24,356 bases of DNA, from positions 1-24,356 of IMG/VR virus record IMGVR_UViG_3300011115_000893, one strand, 5' to 3'. Origin of the DNA: a virus. Each line of letters begins with the position of its first letter. Position 1 is the first letter of the stretch. Both the position numbers and the translations under genes were made by a program. Below are positions 7,607-13,747 of the stretch, in pieces. The notes beneath the pieces are model-generated. The model saw nothing but the letters and a program-made list of their open reading frames with translations. It did no database searches and was not told where the DNA came from.

Positions 7607-7928
7607 TGTTCTTCTCCTTGAGTTTGGATTCGATGGCTCGGCCTTTTGCGTATGCGTCATCTTTCCACTCCCAGTTTCCAGCATCCCCACTGACTCTTAA
7701 TTGCTCCATCCAATCAAGGCAATCAGTCAACGCAGAGAGCAACTCGGCATTTAGTTTGGAGGCTTCAATGCCCTTGCGGATTAAGTCGCTGGTCACCTGT
7801 GTTTCACGGTGTTCCCAATCGCTGTACAGCATATTGGTTCGGGCAAGGAACTCAATCTTTTCGTTGAGCCGTTCAATCTCGGCATCCCTGTCCTGCGCCG
7901 CTTTCTTTTTGCTTTGATAGCCTGTCAT
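7596..7928 (-). CDS. Coiled-coil protein with MTGYxSKK N-terminus
   Basis: 110 residues from ATG 7928, which overlaps the preceding TGA as ATGA and has AAGGGG upstream; a longer frame from 8003 is less likely. It opens MTGYQSKKKAAQDRDAEIER with a short coiled coil (EIERLNEKIEFLARTN), then a helical C-terminus with ALTDCLDWMEQLRVSGDAGN and an ESKLKEKNNAA end. The opening is shared with the gene at 6820-7077. MTGYQSKK openings are common in small phage proteins; the role is unknown. Confidence 0.7.
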   Translation of the reverse strand: MTGYQSKKKAAQDRDAEIERLNEKIEFLARTNMLYSDWEHRETQVTSDLIRKGIEASKLNAELLSALTDCLDWMEQLRVSGDAGNWEWKDDAYAKGRAIESKLKEKNNAA

Positions 7929-8143
7929 GTTGTTCCCCTTGCGCGGATAAGCCTTGCAAAATACGGCCCAGTGCGCGGTACTGCCATGAACATAGCTGCA
8001 CACTCTTCACGCTCATCAGCACGGGCTGCTGCTGCTACCAACTCGGCGAACTTTTCTGCGTATTCAAGACTAATGATGGGCATCCAGTTCACATCTGTGG
8101 CTATATGCATCCCCGCTTGCTTTGCTAGTTCAATGATGTTCAT
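7925..8143 (-). CDS. MNIIELA-family small protein (copy 1)
   Basis: 72 residues from ATG 8143, with AAGGGGAAAC upstream and an ATGA overlap. MNIIELAKQAGMHIATD is followed by YAEKFAELVAAAARADEREE and ends IRARGTT. It matches a small phage family with an N-terminal NIIELA helix and a central ADERE helix. A diverged tandem copy lies immediately upstream. Function unknown. Confidence 0.75.
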   Translation of the reverse strand: MNIIELAKQAGMHIATDVNWMPIISLEYAEKFAELVAAAARADEREECAAMFMAVPRTGPYFARLIRARGTT

Positions 8144-8373
8144 GTTGTTTCCCCTTGAGTGTTAGCTCTTTTTCGGATAAATTCAGCTACACCTTGTTTG
8201 TCATAGCCGTACAAATTTTCCCATTTTGTTGCAATGAATTTACGCTCATCAGCACGGACTGCTGCTTCTACCAAGTTGGCAAAGGCTTTCAAATAGTGAA
8301 TAAATTTATCGCGGTCTTTACCCATCCCGTAATATGTCAATCCCGATTCGTTTGCTAGTTCAATGATGTTCAT
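8140..8373 (-). CDS. MNIIELA-family small protein (copy 2)
   Basis: 77 residues from ATG 8373, overlapping the preceding stop by one base (TGATG) with GGGGGAAG upstream. MNIIELANESGLTYYGMGKD is followed by FANLVEAAVRADERKFIATK. It is a paralogue of the next gene: 23 identical bases at the two starts, and the same ADER block. The middle and C-terminal parts have diverged (VAEFIRKRANTQGETT end). Confidence 0.75.
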   Translation of the reverse strand: MNIIELANESGLTYYGMGKDRDKFIHYLKAFANLVEAAVRADERKFIATKWENLYGYDKQGVAEFIRKRANTQGETT

Positions 8374-8591
8374 CACTTCCCCCAAAAAAGTAAAAAAGCA
8401 ATCCACCCGCACAGCACTACAGCAACCATAGTAAGCAAGGCTTTGAAAGTTTCTGCCATATCATCCAGCGAATCTTCCTGCCCCACTAGGAACCCTTTGA
8501 CATAAGCCTCGTTGACTTCCTTGATACGCTGCTTGCGGATTGGGCAATCACGCCCTTGGTCGCAATCGCCGTTTGCGTTACAGCAGTTCAT
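8373..8591 (-). CDS. Cys-rich N-terminus with C-terminal membrane anchor
   Basis: 72 residues from ATG 8591, with AAGGAG 8 bases upstream. Five cysteines lie in the first 16 residues (MNCCNANGDCDQGRDCPIRK), which may bind metal. A helical middle is followed by one membrane segment at the end (LLTMVAVVLCGWIAFLLFWG). A tail-anchored inner-membrane protein with a cytoplasmic Cys cluster is the simplest reading. I recall similar NCxxGCxQGRDCP openings in other phages; no function is known. Confidence 0.75.
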   Translation of the reverse strand: MNCCNANGDCDQGRDCPIRKQRIKEVNEAYVKGFLVGQEDSLDDMAETFKALLTMVAVVLCGWIAFLLFWGK

Positions 8592-8797
8592 TTGTTGCGC
8601 TCCTTGAGCATTGCGTCTGCCATCTTATAGGCGTACTGGGCAATTGATTCGTATGCGGATGATTTCGTCAACATACCCTGCATAGCCTTTGCTGCAAAGT
8701 GGTCACGCAAGGTCATGTCCCTTGCAAAGCCGCCGGTCTTTACCATCCAGTCGGTGTACTCCTTAGCGTAAATCGTACCTGCAATCTCGTCTTTCAT
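8588..8797 (-). CDS. LRD-type small phage protein
   Basis: 69 residues from ATG 8797, with AGGAGA 8 bases upstream; the longer frame to 8995 covers the membrane microprotein gene and is rejected. It contains MTLRDHFAAKAMQGMLTKSS and ends AYKMADAMLKERNK, the signature of a widespread small phage family of unknown function. The AAG GAG CGC AAC end codons form the ribosome site of the next gene. Confidence 0.8.
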   Translation of the reverse strand: MKDEIAGTIYAKEYTDWMVKTGGFARDMTLRDHFAAKAMQGMLTKSSAYESIAQYAYKMADAMLKERNK

Positions 8798-8807
8798 GTC
8801 ATTTCTC

Positions 8808-8957
8808 CTAGTGAACCCAAAGATAAAAACCATGCAAAATGCCAATGGGGAACAAAAGAGCCCCCGCCAACAAGAAGCCCCACAAGCCCTGCGCGAAGCA
8901 GGTAAAGACGTGCGTGAACCACGCTGCCACGCAAAGTAGACCAATGATTTGCCCCAT
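8808..8957 (-). CDS. 49-residue two-helix membrane microprotein
   Basis: From ATG 8957 to TAG 8808-8810. It is almost entirely hydrophobic, with two likely membrane segments: IIGLLCVAAWFTHVFTC and GFLLAGALLFPIGILHGFY. AGGAGA overlaps the end of the upstream gene and is well spaced. Small phage membrane proteins with the FPxGIxHG pattern are common. It could act on the host envelope or be an accessory lysis or exclusion protein, but nothing shows which. It ends with TAG, so amber works as a stop here. Confidence 0.75.
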   Translation of the reverse strand: MGQIIGLLCVAAWFTHVFTCFAQGLWGFLLAGALLFPIGILHGFYLWVH

Positions 8958-8960
8958 GCC

Positions 8961-9173
8961 CTATTCTCCTGTCTTGTACTCATCCAAACGCTCATTCAAG
9001 CGCTTGATCCGGTTGATGTTGTAATCGACAATGCTCTGCGCATACTCGACTGCCGTTTCAGCTTGGAGCTTGGCCAAGTGACTCTCAGAAAGCTCTGCTG
9101 CAATCAATTCAAGCGGGGTAGGCTTTTTAAACGGCTCCTTGAGCAAGTCCCGTAACCCTATCTTTCTCATCAT
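8961..9173 (-). CDS. Small helical/coiled-coil protein
   Basis: 70 residues from ATG 9173 (a second ATG follows at once at 9170). The start overlaps the preceding stop as ATGA. Helical with heptad-like spacing: ELIAAELSESHLAKLQAETA, then EYAQSIVDYNINRIKRLNER. Small phage proteins with the AEYAQ...YN..RI.RL pattern are familiar; no function is known. It ends with TAG. Confidence 0.7.
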   Translation of the reverse strand: MMRKIGLRDLLKEPFKKPTPLELIAAELSESHLAKLQAETAVEYAQSIVDYNINRIKRLNERLDEYKTGE

Positions 9174-9508
9174 GACGTGCCCCCTACCGCCATGTCCGGC
9201 AGATCCAACTGGTCAGGACTGACCACGGGCCGCTTCTCGCGCTTCTTGGCCTTGATAGCCTCCTTGTTGGCTGCGTAATACTTACGGGCATACGCACGCT
9301 GACGCTCCAGCTTAGAAGCTTTTTCAAGCTCGCCTTTCGAATCGTTGGCCTTCTTGTCAATGATCAAGGCCTGCAACATCCCATCATGAACGGCAACCCC
9401 GTTCTTAACTTGTCTCAGCGTCCCCTCAAGAATAGCAACCCGAGTCTCAAGGACCTCGATCCGCGCCAACAGATTGGCATCCTGTTTAAGAAAATTAAAA
9501 ACACTCAT
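9170..9508 (-). CDS. Coiled-coil protein with basic C-terminus
   Basis: 112 residues from ATG 9508, with GGAGG upstream and an ATGA overlap with the 31-residue gene before it; the alternative start at 9553 would cover that gene. The first 60 residues form a probable coiled coil (ARIEVLETRVAILEGTL). Next comes a very basic helix (ERQRAYARKYYAANKEAIKA), then KKREKRP and an acidic tail. The basic part could bind nucleic acid; this is inference. Confidence 0.7.
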   Translation of the reverse strand: MSVFNFLKQDANLLARIEVLETRVAILEGTLRQVKNGVAVHDGMLQALIIDKKANDSKGELEKASKLERQRAYARKYYAANKEAIKAKKREKRPVVSPDQLDLPDMAVGGTS

Positions 9509-9600
9509 TTCACTAACCTCCAAGAATCCTTCACGGCCCGCGCAAGAGACCATCCCTTGCGTCGAAACATAAAGTACAAACGAACAAAATTAAGCATCAT
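9505..9600 (-). CDS. 31-residue basic microprotein
   Basis: From ATG 9600 (or the adjacent ATG 9597) to TGA 9505-9507. GGAGGAGA is 7-8 bases upstream. Sequence MMLNFVRLYFMFRRKGWSLA, then RAVKDSWRLVK: an amphipathic aromatic/basic peptide. I recall many phage micro-genes of the form F.R...RR.GW....A...W. It overlaps its upstream neighbour by 11 bases and its downstream neighbour by ATGA, which argues strongly that it is translated. Confidence 0.7.
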   Translation of the reverse strand: MMLNFVRLYFMFRRKGWSLARAVKDSWRLVK

Positions 9601-9898
9601 CTAAATCTCCTCCATACTGCTCAGCGCAGCTTTCACAGACGTAGCAAGAGTACAGGTCCGCGCCCCACGAATCAGTGATGCTGGACTGCTTGTGGTTCAT
9701 GTAGTGGCATTTGGGGCACTCAGTGGCCTCATAGACCTCCAATTGCTCGTCCGTGGCCTTGGCTTCAGGATAAGTCTCCTGAAACCCTGCCTTGGCATCT
9801 ACCTCGTTGTCAGCAAGGATCAAGGCCGAATACGAACCCTTAGGAATCTCCAGCAACACCATGTACCAAGTCGGGGAAGGGAAGCGGGTATCAATCAT
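9590..9898 (-). CDS. Small zinc-ribbon-like protein
   Basis: 102 residues from ATG 9898, with GAAGGGG upstream. The N-terminal half resembles a small beta domain (TWYMVLLEIPKGSYSALILA). The C-terminal half carries two CxxC pairs, ECPKCHY and CYVCESCAEQYG, a likely zinc ribbon. It ends GDLDDA, its last codons supplying the ribosome site and start of the 31-residue gene. Specific function unknown. Confidence 0.7.
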   Translation of the reverse strand: MIDTRFPSPTWYMVLLEIPKGSYSALILADNEVDAKAGFQETYPEAKATDEQLEVYEATECPKCHYMNHKQSSITDSWGADLYSCYVCESCAEQYGGDLDDA

Positions 9899-10049
9899 GG
9901 TCGGCCCCTTCTGTAATCTGCTCAAGCGTTACCTCAAAATCCCCGTTGCCGTTATGTTCTTCGTAGAACAAGTCCCACGCCTCCTGCTCAGTCTCGGCGG
10001 AAATCTCCACCTCACCGTATTCCTCGGACCAAAAAAGATACCTATTCAT
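9891..10049 (-). CDS. 52-residue acidic microprotein
   Basis: From ATG 10049, with AAGGAG 7-8 bases upstream; the longer open frame to 10151 overlaps the neighbouring gene. Begins MNRYLFWSEEYGEVEISAET and continues EQEAWDLFYEEHNGNGDFEV; strongly acidic, with the beta-then-helix look of small phage proteins. It could be a protein inhibitor or DNA mimic, but this is only suggested by charge. Confidence 0.65.
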   Translation of the reverse strand: MNRYLFWSEEYGEVEISAETEQEAWDLFYEEHNGNGDFEVTLEQITEGADHD

Positions 10050-10299
10050 CGTAATCTCCTTCAGGCTCATCGCCCATAGTGTCAAAAGTGATCTCAGCAC
10101 ACCTCTCAATGTCTTGGATCGTGGAGTAAGACAAGATATCCAATATCTCAATCTTGTTTGCCTTTACGCTGCTCAAGGTCAAAACGCCGGGGTCCGCTGG
10201 CTCGTCAAAGGTCGCTGGCGTGGCAGGCTCGTAATACAACTCGCAATCCAAAGAGCGAATCGGGCCGGACAAAGGGTATAAGTAGTTCAAATAAGGCAT
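10042..10299 (-). CDS. Small acidic conserved phage protein
   Basis: 85 residues from ATG 10299, close after the preceding TGA, with a weak GGTGG ribosome site. DCELYYEPATPATFDEPADP is followed by VLTLSSVKANKIEILDILSY and an EIERCAE-like helix. I recognise the D-C-E-L-x-Y-E-P...DEP layout from many phage hypothetical proteins, with no assigned function. Confidence 0.75.
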   Translation of the reverse strand: MPYLNYLYPLSGPIRSLDCELYYEPATPATFDEPADPGVLTLSSVKANKIEILDILSYSTIQDIERCAEITFDTMGDEPEGDYDE

Positions 10300-10300
10300 G

Positions 10301-10519
10301 TCAATCCACCACGTTGTAATAGGCCTCAAGCTGCACAAAGAGGTCAAAAAAGTCCTCCTCGGACAACAAAGTAAGCACTTCTAAAGCCTCGCGGCCCACG
10401 ACGACTTTTACCGAAGTTATACGCGCAGAACCACTGTCATCGTTACCATAATGCACCTCTACGGGTAACTTTAACGTTAAGTCAGCTATGCTGGTGTGTT
10501 TAGGCATCATTGATGTCAT
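10301..10519 (-). CDS. First gene of the minus operon, hypothetical
   Basis: 72 residues from ATG 10519. Its leader reads CCTAGAAAGGATAGAGCA, the same ribosome-site module used by the plus-strand cassettes. The protein has a beta-rich N-terminus (LTLKLPVEVHYG, ARITSVKVVV) and an acidic helix at the end. No known motif. As promoter-proximal gene it is probably the most strongly expressed in the operon. Confidence 0.7.
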   Translation of the reverse strand: MTSMMPKHTSIADLTLKLPVEVHYGNDDSGSARITSVKVVVGREALEVLTLLSEEDFFDLFVQLEAYYNVVD

Positions 10520-10625
10520 TGCTCTATCCTTTCTAGGTTTATGACGTTTAAAGGTTTTTGGGCCGTTGCCCGAGGCTTATTCTACGTTAATCTGCGTTAC
10601 TAAAACCCTTATTTTTGGGTGTCAA
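10520..10625 (-). promoter_or_regulatory. Promoter and leader of the 21-gene minus operon
   Basis: Read on the minus strand: TTGACA at 10625-10620, AAAAAT at 10616-10611, a -10-like TAGAAT at 10584-10579, and a short stem GGGC-AACG-GCCC at 10571-10560 just at the predicted mRNA start. AGAAAGGATAG precedes ATG 10519. TTGACA and TAGAAT are too far apart to pair as a standard promoter. The -10, 5' stem and leader match the design of the plus-strand cassettes. Confidence 0.5.
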
Positions 10626-10990
10626 TTGTAGGAATTGATACTAGGGTTTACCCTTAGAGATTTGGCTTATATGCCAAAAAGCATATAAGGAATAGGCTTT
10701 GATATGCATTTTGAGGGCTCCCTATAGAGTTTTTCCAAGAAAAAAAGATTTTATTTTTTTTTTTTGTGAAATTAGGCGTAATGACGTAATTGGTGTAATA
10801 AGTGATATAAATCAATAGGTTAGAGCATTACATTGAGATAAGAGGTAGTGTAAGGGTGTAATTTTACTGGGGGGTCCCTACGTTTAAAAAAAAAAAATTT
10901 TATTTTTATTTTTTGATGAAAAAACTCTATAGGCAGGCCTTCGGGAGTGCCCCTTGATTTCCTGCCTTACATGAGTTAAACTATCGTTAT
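10626..10990. other. AT-rich divergent region, candidate replication origin
   Basis: No gene seen. It holds a perfect 9-bp hairpin CTTATATGC / GCATATAAG (10666-10689, loop CAAAAA) and a 14-bp inverted repeat CCTATAGAGTTTTT (10721-10734) / AAAAACTCTATAGG (10920-10933) enclosing about 185 bp. Between them are long A/T tracts near 10739-10766 and 10883-10911, and direct GTAAT repeats at 10778, 10786, 10795 and 10858, plus one inverted at 10827. The two outward-facing operons diverge here. AT-rich DNA plus iteron-like repeats at a transcription divergence is typical of phage origins; the function is inferred. Confidence 0.5.
10954..10982 (+). promoter_or_regulatory. Promoter for the terminase small subunit operon
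   Basis: TTGATT (10954-10959), a 17-bp spacer and TAAACT (10977-10982), giving a start near 10989. It is the only fair promoter between the AT-rich region and the gene at 11015. CTATCG...CGATAG around 10981-11004 could form a weak stem near the 5' end. Confidence 0.45.
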
Positions 10991-11014
10991 CCTTGTTTCG
11001 ATAGGCTTAATCAA

Positions 11015-11242
11015 ATGCTACTTCCAGACCTACAAATTGACCCCAATATCCCCGTGCCTAGGGGAAGGACGCTGTACCCCTTTCGTGAGATGGAAGTAGG
11101 CGACAGCATCTTCTTTGCTGAGTTGGCCAAGGGCACGTCCGCTAGGGTGGCTTCCAGCCACTTCGTGAAGACGCATGAGCCTACGTGGGTGTTCACCCTG
11201 CGCAAGGTGGATAACGGCTTTCGCCTGTGGAGGACAGCATGA
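11015..11242 (+). CDS. Small conserved phage protein
   Basis: 75 residues from ATG 11015; the ribosome site is weak. The pattern of a proline-rich N-terminus, YPFREMEVGDSIFF, then FTLRKVDNGFRLWRTA is one I recall from many phage small proteins (YPFxxMxVGDSF...RKVDGGxRVWR). No function known. It overlaps the next gene as ATGA, so it is co-translated with the terminase small subunit. Confidence 0.75.
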   Translation: MLLPDLQIDPNIPVPRGRTLYPFREMEVGDSIFFAELAKGTSARVASSHFVKTHEPTWVFTLRKVDNGFRLWRTA

Positions 11243-11907
11243 CCCGTAAAGACGTTTGGAGCGTGCCTCCGGTGATACCGGACAAGGCCAAGCAGCGCAT
11301 GGCCGGTGAAGTCATCCCCCTGCGCCAGCAGCGCAAGGTCCTGAACGAAAAGGAATGGAAGTTTGTGCAGGAGTACGTTTCCGGTGACGGGCGGGTGACC
11401 CTGAAGGAAGCAGCCATCCGTGCAGGGTACAAGGAGACCTCTGCAAGCGTCATGGCGTGGAAGCTGACCAACCCCAAGGAGTACCCCCACGTAGTGGCGG
11501 CAATACAGGCCTACAGGGCTGAATTGGCCTCCAAGTACAACACCAGCTACGAGCGGCACATGAAAGACCTTCAGATCATCCGCGACAAGGCGTTGGAGGC
11601 TGGGGCCTTCTCGGCTGCTGTGGCTGCGGAATACCGGCGCGGACAGGCGCTGGGGACCATCTATGTCGAGCGCAAGGAAATTAGGCACGGGCTTATCGAC
11701 AGCATGAGCAAGGAAGAAGTGCAGCACCAGCTTGATGAAATCAAGCGCTTGTACGGCGGGCCCCCTCCGACTGCCCTGATTGATGCTGACACCGGCAAGG
11801 TCATGGAGAGTATGGCAAAGCAGGCGGATCCCGTCTTTGATGCAGGCGTACCGAATCCCCCTCCGGACATTTTCGAGATGGACCATGGCGACGACACCGG
11901 AGAGTAG
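11239..11907 (+). CDS. terS: Terminase small subunit
   Basis: 222 residues from ATG 11239, which overlaps the previous TGA and has GGAGG 5 bases upstream; GTG 11227 is a less likely start. Residues about 35-90 hold the TerS helix-turn-helix pattern: NEKEWKFVQEYV, then LKEAAIRAGYKETSAS. A helical oligomerisation region follows (YNTSYERHMKDLQIIRDKAL, EYRRGQALGTIYVER). The C-terminus is acidic and proline-rich (NPPPDIFEMDHGDDTGE), suited to contact the large subunit. It would recognise phage DNA and start packaging. It ends with TAG. The large subunit lies 5.2 kb away rather than next to it. Confidence 0.8.
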   Translation: MTRKDVWSVPPVIPDKAKQRMAGEVIPLRQQRKVLNEKEWKFVQEYVSGDGRVTLKEAAIRAGYKETSASVMAWKLTNPKEYPHVVAAIQAYRAELASKYNTSYERHMKDLQIIRDKALEAGAFSAAVAAEYRRGQALGTIYVERKEIRHGLIDSMSKEEVQHQLDEIKRLYGGPPPTALIDADTGKVMESMAKQADPVFDAGVPNPPPDIFEMDHGDDTGE

Positions 11908-12310
11908 ATTTGCCCAGCGCGTTCGGGGCTCTCTCGGCGGCGGCGACATCGAACGAATAGAGAATCGGGTGAACCTCGGCGTGCCTGATATGCTGGTCGG
12001 CGTGGACTCGCGGTTTGTCATGGTCGAGCTAAAGGTAGTTACCAGTGGGCTGAAAGTAGCCCTGCGGTCCCATCAGGTGGCCTTTGCGACTAGGCATACG
12101 GCTGCGGGCAGGCCTTCCTTTGTGCTTGTCAAGCGTGAGGGCGGCACGGCCAGTAGCCAGTCGGCTGTCCCGCCTGATTCCATTGCCTTGTACAAGGGCG
12201 CGTCTGCAATTGAGCTTTATCAGCAGGGGCTAAGGCTGGCCCCCTTGGCATGGTGGCCTTCGCGTACTATGAACTGGTCGGAACTGCGCAAGCTATTGGC
12301 AACTCAATAG
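11885..12310 (+). CDS. VRR-NUC-like PD-(D/E)xK nuclease
   Basis: 141 residues from ATG 11885, overlapping the end of terS by 23 bases; the longer frame from 11780 lies in terS. The nuclease core is visible: RIENRVNLGVPDMLV with D35, VMVELKV with E48 and K50, then RSHQVAFATRHTAAGRPSFV. This is the VRR-NUC/Holliday-junction-resolvase-like layout. In phages such enzymes process branched DNA before or during packaging, which fits the position beside terS. The C-terminus (residues 95-141) is variable. It ends with TAG. Confidence 0.8.
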   Translation: MATTPESRFAQRVRGSLGGGDIERIENRVNLGVPDMLVGVDSRFVMVELKVVTSGLKVALRSHQVAFATRHTAAGRPSFVLVKREGGTASSQSAVPPDSIALYKGASAIELYQQGLRLAPLAWWPSRTMNWSELRKLLATQ

Positions 12311-12315
12311 CAATA

Positions 12316-12408
12316 GAAAAATGCAATCGGAAGGGGGCTAGAACCCGATTACAATGGTGCACCGGCACAGATTAACCGGTACTGTTAAACCCAAGAAAGG
12401 ATAGAGAG
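12316..12408 (+). promoter_or_regulatory. Cassette A promoter, 5' stem-loop and leader
   Basis: GAAAAATGCAATCGGAAGG begins at 12316, TACAAT at 12350-12355 is the -10, and no TTGACA-like -35 is present. A stem ACCGG (12361-12365) / CCGGT (12376-12380) starts at the predicted transcript 5' end. CCAAGAAAGGATAGAGAG gives the ribosome site for ATG 12409. The region is closely repeated before the gene at 13906. Confidence 0.65.
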
Positions 12409-12642
12409 ATGAAAACCGCAAAGGAAATTACAGCTTTTGTTAGGGCTTACAGCCAATGCATGGCTTATGAGAGCGCAGAAAATGCCGAGACCATTGTTCT
12501 AATGTTATCCATGGATTACGACGAGGAAAAAATATTGGAGCGTTTCCCCCAAGCCACTACAGTGCTTGACGCATACCACCTGTGGAACGAAGCCAAAAAG
12601 TTTAGCAATACCTACGCGACGGAAGGGGCTAAGAATGTTTAA
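12409..12642 (+). CDS. Hypothetical acidic helical protein (cassette A)
   Basis: 77 residues. MKTAKEITAFVRAYSQCMAY, then an acidic helical segment (LSMDYDEEKILERFPQ) and VLDAYHLWNEAKKF. No known motif. Strong AGAAAGGATAG ribosome site. It shares its transcript with the next gene, overlapping it by 8 bases. Function unknown; the setting points to an accessory role. Confidence 0.7.
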   Translation: MKTAKEITAFVRAYSQCMAYESAENAETIVLMLSMDYDEEKILERFPQATTVLDAYHLWNEAKKFSNTYATEGAKNV

Positions 12643-13003
12643 CGTTTACAACCACAATCACACCCTGCTCGGATCATTCGACACCAAGCAAGCCGCCGAT
12701 AGCGAAGCCGCCTTTTACACTGAGCAGACAGGCAACGCTGCCTTCGTCCACGAAGGGCCTAACCCCGTCAGCTACATTCGCCACCACCCCAAACCCCGCC
12801 AGCGCATAAAGTTTGTCGTTTGCTACCCTAGCACCCGCACGGCGGTCGCTGCTTTCGATACTCTCAAAGCCGCCCGTCACTATGCGGAGAACATGATCAT
12901 TGAGGGGTTCCCGTGGGACTTTCCGGCACGCACTGCGATACCTATTATTTCCCGTGAAACAATAGAAAAATACAATCAAAGGACAGCGCCAGCTATTGCA
13001 TAA
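12635..13003 (+). CDS. Hypothetical protein, second gene of cassette A
   Basis: 122 residues from ATG 12635, with GAAGGGG upstream and an 8-base overlap with the previous stop. Two similar beta-helix halves are suggested: FNVYNHNHTLLGSFDTKQAA and, later, KFVVCYPSTRTAVAAFDTLK followed by AARHYAENM. This looks like an internal duplication of a small fold. Its last codons (from GAAAAATACAATC at 12965) also serve as the upstream box of the next promoter. Confidence 0.65.
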   Translation: MFNVYNHNHTLLGSFDTKQAADSEAAFYTEQTGNAAFVHEGPNPVSYIRHHPKPRQRIKFVVCYPSTRTAVAAFDTLKAARHYAENMIIEGFPWDFPARTAIPIISRETIEKYNQRTAPAIA

Positions 13004-13048
13004 TTAGCTCATGCCGGAATAGTCCGGCACAACAGAAAGGATAGCATC
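12965..13048 (+). promoter_or_regulatory. Cassette B promoter, 5' stem-loop and leader
   Basis: GAAAAATACAATC (12965-12977) lies in the end of the previous gene. CATAAT at 12999-13004 is the -10 and straddles that gene's stop. A 7-bp stem TGCCGGA (13012-13018) / TCCGGCA (13023-13029) begins at the predicted +1. CAGAAAGGATAGCATC leads into ATG 13049. Confidence 0.6.
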
Positions 13049-13747
13049 ATGTTAAAAACAGTAGCAATTAGCGGCAACAGCAAAACGGGCCCCATAGCCG
13101 TTACGTATCGCGCAGGCGAACATGAGACTTACGGAACGTGCCCGAAGACATGCAAGCTTCACCCAAAAAGCGAAACCGGCACGGACCATATCGACAGCGA
13201 ATATTTAGCCGCCGTGTATGACGCTGTCCCCCGTGGCGGTTTGGCTTGGGCTTACAGTCACTTTACGGCGGAAGCTTTGCCACTGCCTGCCAAGGGTAAA
13301 ACGACAATCAACGCAAGCTGCGACACTATGCAAGACGCTGCCCGCGCTGTGGAGCTTGGCAGGCCCGCCGTATACGCTGCCCCATATAACAGCGCCGAAC
13401 AATGGCCGAAAAAATTCCACGGGATAAGCTTTGTTCGATGCCCTGCCGAATTGTCTGATTCCTTTACGTGCCACCAGTGCGGCAATGGCTCCCCATTGTG
13501 TGCCCGTGGCGATAGGGATTTTGTCGTGGTATTTGTCGGCCATGGCACGGGTAAAAAGCGAGTTGGCACGGATGCCGAAGGCGGTTGTTATGCGGCATCA
13601 GGACCGACAGCGATACAGTGGCACGCTACCAAAACAAAAGGCGTGGCCAATGATGCGCAGGCAGTGCGGGACTTTGCGCAGCGCTTACCCCATCGTTCTA
13701 TGCTGCGTCACCATATCGCAGGCGATATTGGGAGGGCTATTGCATGA
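13049..13747 (+). CDS. Cys-rich conserved phage protein (DUF7227-like)
   Basis: 232 residues. It starts ISGNSKTGPIAVTYRAGEH and continues with a TCPKTC motif (C31, C35). A second Cys group is C131, C141, C144 and C151, ahead of RDFVVVFVGHGTGKKRV, and GGCYAASG holds C180. The Cys pairs could bind a metal or a cluster. The opening S-G-N-x-K-T-G-P-I and the C-P-x-T-C motif match phage proteins that I recall being grouped as DUF7227; the name is from memory. No enzyme activity is established. It ends as ATGA with the 22-residue gene. Confidence 0.7.
   Translation: MLKTVAISGNSKTGPIAVTYRAGEHETYGTCPKTCKLHPKSETGTDHIDSEYLAAVYDAVPRGGLAWAYSHFTAEALPLPAKGKTTINASCDTMQDAARAVELGRPAVYAAPYNSAEQWPKKFHGISFVRCPAELSDSFTCHQCGNGSPLCARGDRDFVVVFVGHGTGKKRVGTDAEGGCYAASGPTAIQWHATKTKGVANDAQAVRDFAQRLPHRSMLRHHIAGDIGRAIA

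Noticed and set aside
11011-12021. Long open frame on the minus strand (336 codons)
   Set aside because: It lies opposite terS and the nuclease gene, which have clear motifs and ribosome sites; its own sequence shows no domain.
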